A stretch of 64,000 nucleotides of DNA from Symbiodinium natans (GCA_905221605.1 CAJNDS010002177.1:1-64000); one strand, 5' to 3'. Positions 11,470 to 20,620 are shown, counted from the first letter of the stretch. Numbers and translations: made by a program. The notes: generated by a model not told the origin, from the letters alone.

Positions 11470-12190
11470 CTTACCACTAAAAACTAAACCCTAAACACTA
11501 AATCCTAAACCCTAAACACTTATAACCACGACACTACACCCTAAACACTAAACCTTTCTGGGCTGACGAGGCTAATTTTAAAAAAACCAACGTAATTCGG
11601 CACCCAGGAAAGCATGTTTACTAGATCTTTCTTTCGAAATGAATGCATTTTTTTAAGAATTTCATGACTTTCTTGTTGAGAAAACATGCATAAGGCATTT
11701 TTTGCAAATAAACGGATGGTGGCGCTCCAGTTTTGGTCCAATTTCGGCCCAGTTTCGGTCCTTAAAGCATACATTCATTTCGAGAGAAAACTCTTGTAAG
11801 CGCCCTTTCTTGGGTGCCGATTTTTTTGAAATAAATACGTCAGCCGAGAAAACAACGTACACCAGAGGTTCCTGATAGATATTATCCAAGTCTCTAAACC
11901 CTAAGCCCAAAGCCCTTATCACTAAACCCGAAACCCTCAACACTACACTCTAAGCACTCAGCACTAAGGCCTCAACACTAAACCCTCAATAACTTGACCC
12001 TAAGCCCTTAGCACTCAACCAACACTAAGCATTAAACCCTAAACACTTAAACGCTAAACCCTACAGACTATAAACGCTAAACACTAATCCCTAAACACGA
12101 AACCCTAAACACTTAAACACTACAGCCTAAAGCATAAACACCAAGCCCTAAACATCCGGAACCCTAAGCCCTACTAAACCCTAAAGCCCA
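11470..12190 (-). repeat. Long degenerate telomere-like field (CCCTAAACACTAAA variants)
   Basis: CCCTAAA, AAACACTAAA, CCCTAAGCC and similar derivatives of the telomere unit are scattered through about 700 bases, C-rich strand on +. Non-repetitive sequence (about 11560-11880) is enclosed and contains no supported gene. The field is the outer part of the left side of the inverted structure centred at about 12.73 kb. Confidence 0.75.
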
Positions 12191-12194
12191 AGAG

Positions 12195-12262
12195 CAAAAA
12201 ACAGTCGGGGTTTCACATGTTTAGGGTTTGGACTTGAGAGTTTAGGATTCATAAGGTTTAGG
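12195..12262 (-). repeat. Extra diverged copy of an inverted-arm segment
   Basis: The sequence around CAGTCGGGGTTTCA followed by TTTAGGGTTT and a TTTAGGATTCATAAGG-like stretch resembles the segment of the left arm at about 12552-12610 (GTCGGGATTTCAG, TTTAGGGTTTTTAGAACTTAGG). It is a more decayed copy in the same orientation, so the arm unit was once tandemly repeated. Confidence 0.5.
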
Positions 12263-12318
12263 GTCGGAGAGCATGGCCTATCGGGCTGCAGACGGCAGCT
12301 GACGGATTCCCGAGTCTG

Positions 12319-12369
12319 CGAGAGAGAGAGAGAGCGAGAGCGAGAGAGAGAGAGAGAGAGAGAGAGAGC
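12319..12369. repeat. (GA)n microsatellite
   Basis: About 25 GA dinucleotides with a few GC interruptions, lying between two telomere-like fields. Confidence 0.93.
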
Positions 12370-12444
12370 AGAGGGAGAGGGTGTTAGATCTTATCCAAGC
12401 CGCTTAACCCCAAACCCGAAACCCTTAAAAAAACACCTACACCC

Positions 12445-12640
12445 TAAACACAAAACACTAAACCTTGAACCCCCTAAACACAAAACCCTAAATACTACGT
12501 AAACCCGAAACAACAAATCCTGAACCCTATACACTAAACCCCAAAACCAAAGACCTGTCGGGATTTCAGTTCTTTAGGGTTTTTAGAACTTAGGAATGAC
12601 AAGTTTTTGATTAACCCTAAACCCGAAAACAAAACCCGGA
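12445..12640 (+). repeat. Left arm of a large inverted repeat
   Basis: This ~196-base segment of telomere-like and unique sequence is present in reverse complement, with only a few differences, at about 12911-13113. The unique middle part (AGTTCTTTAGGGTTTTTAGA, then ACTTAGGAATGACAAG) makes the match unmistakable. The arms enclose the foldback element at 12641-12811 plus about 100 bases present only on the right. Confidence 0.9.
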
Positions 12641-12811
12641 ACGTGAGAAATGCCGCTCCGCAAGCTACTTGCGCTTAAACGCGGCGCGTTTAAGCGCAAG
12701 TAGCCTTTTTGCAGCGCAGATTTGCCCAAACCTGCGGCGTGGAAAGGGCTACTTGCGCTTAAACGCGGCGCGTTTAAGCACAAGTAGCTTGCGGAGCGGC
12801 ATTTCTCACGT
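12641..12811. mobile_element. 171-bp foldback (MITE-like) element with internal hairpins
   Basis: The ends are perfect 23-base terminal inverted repeats (12641-12663 and 12789-12811, starting ACGTGAGAAATGCC). Just inside each end lies a second palindrome with 19-base stems and a 3-base loop: 12664-12704 is perfect and 12748-12788 has one mismatch. The 43-base middle also has a small CGCAG/CTGCG stem. The whole can fold into a cloverleaf or one long hairpin. There is no reading frame and no obvious target-site duplication, so mobility is inferred from shape only; a replication or recombination site is an alternative. Confidence 0.7.
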
Positions 12812-12910
12812 GTGATTTCCGTTTTCCGGACTTCCACGTCAGAAAGGGTGTAGCGTTAAGTCTTTAGGGTTAGGGGGTGGGTGTTGAGGGTTTAGTGCTT
12901 GGTTTTGCGG

Positions 12911-13113
12911 GGGTTTAGGGTTTTGTTTTAGGGTTTAGGGTTAAGCAAAAACTTGTCATTCCTAAGTTCTAAAAACCCTAAAGAACTGAAACCCCGACTT
13001 GTCTTTGGTTTTGGGGTTTAGAGTATAGGGTTCAGGATTTGTTGTTTCGGGTTTAGGGTTTAGTGTTTAGGGTTTTGTGTTTAGGGGGTTCAGGGTTTAG
13101 TGTTTTGTGTTTA
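12911..13113 (-). repeat. Right arm of the large inverted repeat
   Basis: Near-identical reverse complement of 12445-12640, G-rich TTTAGGG strand on +. Between it and the foldback element lie about 100 bases (12812-12910) with no partner on the left, including TTTAGGGTTAGGG-like sequence. The arm ends where the forward hairpin satellite begins, within a few bases. Confidence 0.9.
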
Positions 13114-13117
13114 TGGT

Positions 13118-14170
13118 TGGCCTGTAAAAACAGTGCAAATGGCTGTTCTTGGCTCCAAAACCACAAGCCGAACGCATTGTCTTTCAACAGAAGAATGCGT
13201 TTGGCTTGCAAACACCATACCAATGGCTCTTTTTGGCTCCAAAACCACAAGCCGGGCGCACTGTCTTTCAACAGAAAATTGAGGCTTGTAAAGACCGTAC
13301 AAATGGCTGTTCCTGGCTCCAAAACCACAAGCCGAACGCATTGTCTTTCAACAGAAGAATGCGTTTCGCTTGCAAACACCATACCAATGGCTTTTTTTGG
13401 CTCCAAAACCACAAGCCAAACGCACTGTCTTTCAACAGAAAATTGCGGCTTGTAAAGACCGTACAAGTGGCTGTTCCTGGCTCCAAAACCACAAGCCGAA
13501 CGCATTGTCTTTCAACAGAAGAATGCGTTTGGCTTGCAAACACCATACCAATGGCTCTTTTTTGGCTCCAAAACCACAAGCCGAACGCACTGTCTTTCAA
13601 CATAAAATTGCGGCTCGTAAAAACCGTACAAATGGCTGTTCATGGCTCCAAAACCACAAGCCGAACGCATTGTCTTTCAACAGAAGAATGCGTTTCGCTT
13701 GCAAACACCATACCAATGGCTCTTTTGGGCTCCAACACCACAAGCCGAACGCACTGTCTTTCAACAGAAAAATTGCGGCTTGTAATAACCGTACAAATGG
13801 CTGTTCCTGGCTCCAAAACCACAAGCCGAACGCATTGTCTTTCAACAGAAGAATGCGTTTGGCTTGCAAACACCATACCAATGGCTCTTTTTTGGCTCCA
13901 AAACCACAAGCCGAACGCACTGTCTTTCAACCGTACAAATGGCTGTTCCTCCAAAACCACAAGCCGAACGCATTGTCTTTCAACAGAAGAATGCGTTTCG
14001 CTTGCAAACACCATACCAATGGCTCTTTTTGGCTCCAACACCACAAGCCGAACGCACTGTCTTTCAACAGAAATTGCGGCTTGTAAAGACCGTACAAATG
14101 GCTGTTCCTGGCTCCAAAACCACAAGCCGAACGCATTGTCCTTCAACAGAAAATGCGTTTGGTGGTCTGT
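13118..14170 (+). repeat. Hairpin satellite with alternating 84/80-bp units
   Basis: The landmark GGCTCC recurs at 13151, 13235, 13315, 13399, 13479, 13564, 13644, 13728, 13809, 13894, ~13946 (truncated), 14031 and 14110, so spacing alternates between 84-85 and 79-81 with one deletion. Odd units contain a 15-base stem, CAAGCCGAACGCATT against AATGCGTTTGGCTTG, around a 15-base loop (first at 13164-13208). Even units have a shorter stem ending in GGCTTG. Open frames run through the array on both strands (up to 358 codons) because the unit lacks stops in several frames; spacing not divisible by three argues against protein coding. Confidence 0.93.
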
Positions 14171-16194
14171 AAACGCATTACAAAATGGCTGTTCTTGGCG
14201 ACGGCTACAATGGTTGGTCACATGAGCAGCTACAGACCATAGGGGATTTCCTACGAGCAGTGGCAGACTGCAGAGAGTCAGTGACGAGTGTTTCAAGAAG
14301 ATGGCCATCTACGACGAGCGAGCCGGCCAGAGAGCCGAACAGCCAGTCAGCGCAGCAGGCCACCCCATTGAAAGAGGGCTATGAGGCCCCGGTGAGTGGT
14401 CTGGTAGACCGATGTTACTCATGGTATGTATATATCCATACGCATGGCAAATATGTCGCATCTGCGTTTGATTTTTATTGTGGTGCCACCCCTCATTCAT
14501 CTTTGGTATATATGTACTTCAAAGGTTCAAACTCAATTGGTTATGTATTCTCAGATTTTTCACCTCCATCCTTGCACCGCCCCCTATCTCTTGCTTCTCT
14601 CTTTCTTAAGTCTCGCTGAAAAACATGCAAATACATGTATTATGATAGAACGTATGCTTTGTCCTTCACTATTGTACATGATCCATTCAACTGACTGGAA
14701 GAGTCTATAAATGTAGTGGTATTCTTTGATGGTTTTTTTTGTGGCAGGTTTGTTCATGGCAATGCCCCCATTTGCAACGCCCCCTTCTGGGATCGCTATA
14801 TAAGAAGACCGCATGGTCTGCAGTGTGTTTCCGTGAGGCAACATCTAGCACCTCTTATATCCTCTTATTCTTGACGTTGGACCCCTTTAGGGATCTGAGT
14901 GCCTTAGTGCTGGCACACTGTTTGGGGAATAAACAGTTCAGGGGCAGCGGACAAGGCCTTATTGACTATTGGAGCTGAATCGCCTTGGAGACCCCAGAAT
15001 CCCTCACTTTCCCGGACATGCCCAGTAGCTGAAGCACGCATTGTTGTTGAGAGGATCCAACCTCCGACTGCGGTACTACGCCCGCTTCCGAGAAGTGACT
15101 GGAGAGAATAGAATCCTTGGGACTGACAGCAATCTTGAGTTGCTTCAGATGCCGCAGAAACCCCCCAACCGTGAAACCCTAAAGCCTCGGCACAATTTTA
15201 AGTCGAGAAGTGTACCAAGCCGAAAGCCCCGCAACAGCCGTCAGCTAGGCGACGCAACAAAAGAACACCGTGAAAGCGCAAACGTAGAAGCACCTTGAGC
15301 TTGAGGAACTCAGGTGCCAATGCTCCACATCCATTGCATAGTCCCGGGCAGGGGGGGCAAAGAACACCCGCCTCTCAAAACCACACTCACTGCTTTAGGG
15401 TTCTTGTACAGGCCGCACCAAAGGATACCACTGTAGAGTTTTGCGATAAAAGGGAGGCAAGGCGTAGGCAAGGCGTAGGCAAGGCTTGAATTGGGCAACG
15501 GCACTGTTGTGAATGGTGGCAGTTCTGGTTCTGAGCCAAAAGTTTGTGGTTTCTGTTAATGACGGATCGGATGTTTTCCTGTGTTTTTCCAACTTCAACC
15601 CGCATCGTCCCAGGTGGGCCACCAGAAGTCCAAGGACCGTGAGCAGGGCCCTCGCCATGAAATGTCTTCATTTTCAGAGCCTTTCGAGCTCAGGGTTCCC
15701 CATCCCGGGTCCGTAACAAGGGCTTTGAGGCGCTTTGAGGCGCTTGAGGCTTTGGGCGCTGCGCTTTGGGAACTCAGGTGTTACTGGAGCATGGGTTCCG
15801 AAGCCGCCTCGCTTTGGGCGCGGCGACCCAGTGCAAGGGCCTGGGATCTGGGAATCCAAAAAGCCTCGGGATGCCTAAGCCCAATGCCTGAGCACGTATG
15901 ACATGCTCAGCTACATGAATAGAGAACGAATCTCCATTAGACGCCCTGAGCACAGCTCGCCCCGAACAAGCCTAAGCGCTCGAAACATACCCCAAGAGGA
16001 GAGTCGGGAGTCGATGTAAGGCCTACGCCGCTTAAGCCGTTTTGCACCCTCCTTACACTGACCCCCCAAGATGTGACGGGTTCAATCCCTGCTGAACATC
16101 TCAACTCTCCCCCAAACAGCCAAGTAGCGAAAGCCCAGGCACCGGATGGAGAGCGGCCACCCGAACAGGTGCCAGGGCAGATGCCGCCCAAACA
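14171..16194. other. No confident gene
   Basis: About 2 kb. A frame starting in the last satellite unit runs into 14185-14619 but has random-like composition. A stretch at about 14283-14385 could encode a short hydrophilic peptide but is not convincing. A small tandem repeat of GGCGTAGGCAA-type units lies at 15459-15487. Confidence 0.45.
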
Positions 16195-16237
16195 CCCCCC
16201 CCCCCCCCCCCCCCCCCCCCCCGCCCCCCCCCCCCCC
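16195..16237. repeat. Poly-C run (43 nt, one G)
   Basis: A nearly pure C run. Pro-rich or Gly-rich frames across it are products of the homopolymer. Run length in an assembly is likely to be unreliable. Confidence 0.95.
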
Positions 16238-16965
16238 AAAGCCCAAAACCCGAGCTCCGGGGGTAATTGAAGGCCTGCTTCAGGACTTCGTGCTCAGTAA
16301 GGCTGAGCCATTTAAGAACGCTTGCTTGTCAGCTTTTCGGGGCCGCTGCTTGAAGGTGCTGCAGATGAAGCCAGAGGCCGGCCTATGCCTTGAGATGTCG
16401 ACATGCCACCCTGGGCCCAGACTACCCATGGCCCCCTTCGGAAATCAGGGCGCAGCCTCGCGCGCAGGACTACCTGACAGTTGGCGTGGAGATTTTTCGA
16501 AACAAAGGCCGGGTCAAAAGGCATTCCTTTGCTCCGGGAACCCACCCGAAGCTGTACACTTGATCGAGGGTTGACCCGTGGTCATGCCTGGCCAGCGACA
16601 GAAGTTCCCGGTTCAAGCGTCTCTCAGATCCTGCTGCAAGCCATGCTGTGCGCCTGCTGTCCAGCCAAGCCCAACTGCTGTCTCGCCAAGCCCAAGCCAC
16701 AGCCGTTGGGATCTTATGAGGTATCGTGTTCCTCGCACGGGATGACATGGTGTGCTTAGTATTGTGTGCAGTGCACTAGGTCCTATGAGCCGCTGCAGCT
16801 CACGGTGTCCTTGCTGTCCGGGGTACCCCTTGCCACACTCACCGTGGAGAGTTGCATGCAGGCCGGGCGTGTCCAACAGTTTAGAGGCTCCTTCGGGTTG
16901 AAAGAGGCTTCAGGGAGTTGAGGGTCCTGTCTGGCTCATTTCCATGGTGACGTTGGCGACCCACT
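16238..16965. other. No gene recognised
   Basis: About 730 bases with overlapping frames on both strands, none resembling a known family. Confidence 0.4.
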
Positions 16966-16985
16966 CCCCCCCCCCCCCCCCCCCC
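16966..16985. repeat. Poly-C run (20 nt)
   Basis: Pure C homopolymer in otherwise ordinary sequence. Confidence 0.95.
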
Positions 16986-17221
16986 TGACCCTTGAACTCC
17001 TGGTCATTGGGTTTTTTGGTCCCCTGTGGTCCGGTTTCCTGCTGTGGTGCTGGGTTCCTCGGGTGCCCTGGTTTTTTTATCCTTTAGCCTTCGTCCTCTA
17101 GTCCGGGTCCACGATCCTCTGCTTCCTAAGGTTTTCTGGTCCACTATGCGTCAAACAGGAACAAAAAGGACACCAACGAGAACAGGAACACCAGTTGCAA
17201 CAATAGCAACTAAAACAAACC

Positions 17222-17245
17222 GACGGCGGCGGCGGCGGCGGCAGC
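17222..17245. repeat. (CGG)n triplet repeat
   Basis: About seven CGG triplets inside a wider stretch of ACAA/GACAA-like repeats (17155-17320). The plus frame gives an Arg/Thr-rich peptide typical of such repeats. Confidence 0.85.
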
Positions 17246-17321
17246 GGGCGCGGCGACGGCGATCGGCGACAGCAGCGAACGAGACAAGGACAAGCACGAC
17301 AACGACAACTACAACTACCTA

Positions 17322-17525
17322 TGCACACTTGCTTCATAGAATGTCGTGCCATCAATGACCCGTCATCTTTGCAAGCCCATCATACGAGCATTGCGTTTGC
17401 AATTGGGGGGGGGGGGGGGCAACCCCTGCTCTTTCGAGCTATGCAAGCTTGCTTCATAGAATGGCCCGCGTTTCCAAACCCATCATAGCAAGCTTGCGTC
17501 ATAGAATGGCGAGCCGTCAATGGCC
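17322..17525. repeat. Tandem duplication with motif GCTTGC(T/G)TCATAGAATG
   Basis: The block GCTTGCTTCATAGAATG or a close variant appears near 17329, 17446 and 17492, each followed by a CATCA or CCCATC(A/T)-type segment. A 15-base G run (17405-17419) separates the first two copies. Similar CAACCCC(T)-GCTCTTT segments follow the first and third copies, which supports serial duplication. Confidence 0.7.
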
Positions 17526-17808
17526 CATCTTTCCAAACCGATCTAGTATGAGCAACCCCTCCGCTCTTTTACGATGCAAAGTGGCTGAAAGCCTCAAGCT
17601 GTGTGTAATCGACAGCTTTTGGAGTCTTGAAACAGATAGGAATGCTGGATATGAGGGAAAACGAGGCAGAGCCAATGTAAGTGGAAAAGCAAGCATCTCC
17701 GCTACAAACGCAAAACCCCCCCCCACCCCCCCAAAGCCAACACAAAAGCAGATGAAGCGTGTGTGCACACACACACATGTGTTTTTCCTGACGGGGGGGG
17801 CTCCTCAG

Positions 17809-18682
17809 GTCCAGGTTTTCAAAGAGCGCCTGGAGAAGTCAGAGGGGATGGCGCCGGGCTGCTGGGTCTCATCGCTGATTTGCGGCGCAGTGGTGCTGGA
17901 GGACTTGTGCATGCGCAAGAAACTCTTGGTGACCCAACATGTCTACTGTAGGAACCGGCACCCGAAGATCGAATCTAAAGCCCAAAGCCCCAGCTGAGCT
18001 GAAGGAGGGGACGTTGGAAGAGGCAGGGTTGGAGAACGGGGCGGAGCTCGTTGCCATCTGCTCAGAAGAGATCCGTGGTGACTTTGAGGAGTTCGAGCCG
18101 GGCTGCCCCACCTGCGACTACAACACCAAGCTGCACCGGCTCAGCTTCAAGCCAGACGGCATTGTCTCTGTTCAAGTGAGCTTCCATAAGGAGCCGGTGA
18201 TGTGCCGGTACTGGATGGGGGAGCTTCGAGAAACGACGCGGGGATACGACAAGTCGCTGGAGTTCACAAGGCTCGACCCAGACTCAAACGGCGTCCCCCA
18301 GACATTCGCAGGAACACTGCACCTCAGCGCACGCAGCGGCATCCGCCGTTCCATCGCCATCCCAGACCTGAAGATGCAGGTGAAGGACCTGCGCTGGCTC
18401 AAGGAGATGGGGCAGGAGATGCAACAGAAGCGTTTGTGGTCACTCATGTGGGAAAGGGAAATGGCTCCGCTCACACCGGAAGAGAACCTCGACTACCGAA
18501 ACGGCCTGATAAAGTTCCGCCTCGACGGCCGAATCGAGTACCGCGACAGCCTCATCGACTACCACGAAGGCCTTGTGGACAAGCAGATGTCATGCCGAGG
18601 CCGTGGCAAGAGAGGCAAGCTGGCAACTGGCAAGTTCCACAAGGCCTGCTGGGTTGCCAACAGAGATATTCTAGGGCCGTGA
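17809..18682 (+). CDS. Ubiquitin-like domain protein, two exons seen, 5' part not located
   Basis: Exon 17809-17901 follows CTCCTCAG and encodes the helix and third strand of a ubiquitin-like fold (FKERLEKSEGMAP, then SSLICGAVVLE). Exon 18008-18682 continues with GTLEEAGLENGAELVAI, the last part of the fold, and ends at TGA. Joining at VLE|GTLEEAG restores the domain exactly, giving a 106-base intron that begins GA and ends AG. The first strands of the fold must lie upstream and were not found. After the domain come about 205 residues I do not recognise: Cys-X2-Cys in EPGCPTCDYN, a strand-rich stretch, an Arg/Glu/Trp-rich helical part (LRWLKEMGQEMQQKRLWSLM) and a basic end (CRGRGKRGKLATGKFHK). 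Ubiquitin-like N-termini on otherwise unknown proteins are frequent in dinoflagellates; a role cannot be assigned. The ATG at 17939 lies in the intron. Confidence 0.6.
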
Positions 18683-19546
18683 CATCGGACCTGCTGCTTG
18701 TACTTCGAATTCTGTGATTCTTCGGAAGAACCGCTGCGGGATGGAAGTGTAACCTGAAAGATAAGGACTTGCACCTCGGGGGGCCTGCCAGGTGGCGAAG
18801 CATTTGTGTGGCCGATGTTTTTTTGTTTTGGGTGGGGGGGGGGGCACAAAAAGCCGTGAACCCTTTGCAGATGGCAGCGGCGCAGAGGGTTCGGATGTGT
18901 GCGGCTGCCCGCCTCGAAACCCCTGGCTGCGGCAAGCCCAAAGAGGAGAAAGGCTCTGAAGGCCCCGACCCCCGGACAACCTGTGAGTTTGTGTTCTGGC
19001 CCGCTTTGGGGTTTGCCGCCACGATGTGGTCACGGCATGTCGCCACACGAGTTTGGACACACGTCCTTGAGTGTAGCCATCTGTGGACTTGCCTCTTTGC
19101 ACCCAGGTCTCCTTTTGGTTGCTTTGTAGACGGTGTGCTGGCTTGCGGTAGGCCGGCTCACTTGCGTTGGACCCCCATGCCCTTGGCCCGCAACATGTCC
19201 TATCATTGGGCTCGTAACTGGGTGTCAGAAAAAGCCCTGAGCCGCGCACGTTTGTTTGGAGGAGTGCATGATTTTTTCACGAAGAGCCCGGGACCTTTCT
19301 GCTCGTGGTTGTTGTGTTGCCATGTGTACCCTGCGGACTTGCCAGCCAGGTGGGCAACTTAGAAAAGAACCAAAGGATAACCGGGCACTGGGGTCAAAAA
19401 ACAACAGCAAGACCAATGCTTGTCGCTGGCCAAAGCGTCTAAAGCGCTGCAAAAAACATGGTGATGCCCTGTGTCTATAGTAGACAAGTGTGCGCCAGCG
19501 CCAAGTTCTGGCTGCTTCATAGCCAGACCTTATGAGGAGCCGGCGA

Positions 19547-19674
19547 CAGCTGAATGCTACCAGGCGGACAAGCACAAGGCATGCCACGGCCGCAAGAGAG
19601 GCAACCTCTCAATGGACAAGTTTCAGAAGGCCGGGGGGCTTGCCCGAATTGTCGGGCATCTGGCTTGCATGTGA
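19547..19674 (+). CDS. Possible duplicated exon related to the end of the preceding gene
   Basis: The peptide DKHKACHGRKRGNLSMDKFQ, followed by KAGGLA, resembles the C-terminus of the ubiquitin-like gene (DKQMSCRGRGKRGKLATGKF, followed by HKACWVA) in both protein and DNA, with the same spacing of Cys, Lys-Arg-Gly and Lys-Phe. It lies about 950 bases downstream in the same orientation. It may be an exon of a tandem paralogue or a decayed copy. Splice sites are not clear. Confidence 0.35.
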
Positions 19675-19727
19675 GACACTGGTACCTACAGGATGTCGGA
19701 GTCGGGTCTTCCTACTTCAATCCAGGG

Positions 19728-19843
19728 CGTTTCGTGTTGCCTCATTGCCAGAGACCGCCGAGAGTCCGACATCCCAGGAGGAGGCGGCCCTGCGTCTACA
19801 GAAGATGGAGGCTGAAGACGTAAAGCAGACATACATGCGATAA
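19728..19843 (+). CDS. Possible terminal exon, acidic helical peptide
   Basis: A frame ending in TAA at 19841-19843 encodes a charged peptide containing SPTSQEEAALRLQKMEAEDV and ending KQTYMR. Its composition is more protein-like than the surroundings and it sits in register with the gene block. It could be the last exon of the paralogue suggested at 19547-19674. No domain is recognised and its 5' boundary is uncertain. Confidence 0.3.
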
Positions 19844-19984
19844 TCTGGTACGTTTTATGAGAAAGATTGTACTATGCTGGACTGTAGGTGCTACATATAC
19901 TAGAAATAGATAAACCAAAAAGTCCGCATAAATATCAATATAAGGAGCAAATATACATATAAATATAGATATGATTATAATATA

Positions 19985-20620
19985 CAAGCCCAGATGAGGA
20001 TGTTTTAGGGTGTGGCTTTCACATACAGAATTCCAATTAAGCTTCATTACGAATACGTGCCAGAAGGGGACCTCATAGGGTGTGGTGTGCAGTATGAAAT
20101 TCTAACTCGATCTAATTGCGAATGTGGCCTCTGAGTATGCACTTGTGTTACTTGGGCTGAATTCCGAACGAATGCAGATGAGGATTTCGTATGGTGTGGG
20201 TAAATAATCCAAATTATGAACGGGGACCAAAGGAGGATTTCATGGGTGCGGTCGGTAATATAAAATTCCAATTGGACAAGAACGAATGAGTCTTAGAAGA
20301 GGATGTCTTGTAAATTTGTTTTACTTGGGTTTATTACTAACGAATCGGTGGCTTAATCATATACAAGTCTATTGACATCTCAGGAAGACGCCCCAGAAGA
20401 GGATTTCATCAGATGTGATAGAATTCGTTTCTTAGGGTGTGGGCTTCTTATATAAAAACAATTTTTTCAATAAACCACGAAGGAAGCCCAGACGAGGATT
20501 TCTGAGGCTGTAGCCTCTGCATGCAAAGTTCATATGAAATTTGGTTACGAACAGGCAGGCCCCAGAAGAGGATTTCATAGGCACGGCCCCTTAATAGGCA
20601 AACTAAGATTTCTAAGCTTT
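19985..20620. repeat. Degenerate ~70-bp tandem repeat, about nine units
   Basis: The unit begins CCAGA-GAGGATTTCATAGGGTG, continues through GG and an ATATAAAATTCCAATT-like segment and ends near ACGAA. Starts are visible near 19987, 20050, 20170, 20228, 20296, 20390, 20487 and 20562, with one strongly diverged copy around 20120. Spacing varies between about 55 and 95 bases. It is AT-richer than its surroundings and has no open frame across the units. Confidence 0.7.

Noticed and set aside
11100-14110. Satellite TTTTGGCTCC as spliced-leader RNA genes
   Set aside because: Only about ten bases resemble the leader (TTTTGGCTCAAG), and the preceding CGTAGCCA part and a donor site are absent.
13118-14170. 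CRISPR-like array of regular repeats
   Set aside because: The whole unit is repeated, with no variable spacers, in a eukaryotic context; it is a satellite.
13149-14225. 358-codon + frame as a repetitive protein gene
   Set aside because: It coincides with the hairpin satellite. Units of 84 and 80 bases shift frame, other frames and the minus strand are open as well, and the structure conserved is the DNA hairpin, not one peptide.
16073-16100. tRNA T-arm-like sequence GGGTTCAATCCC
   Set aside because: No matching anticodon arm, D-arm or acceptor stem upstream at the required spacing, and the T stem itself pairs poorly.
17939-18007. ATG at 17939 as the start of the ubiquitin-like protein
   Set aside because: The conserved fold continues from the upstream exon ending 17901; the bases 17902-18007 interrupt the domain and behave as an intron.
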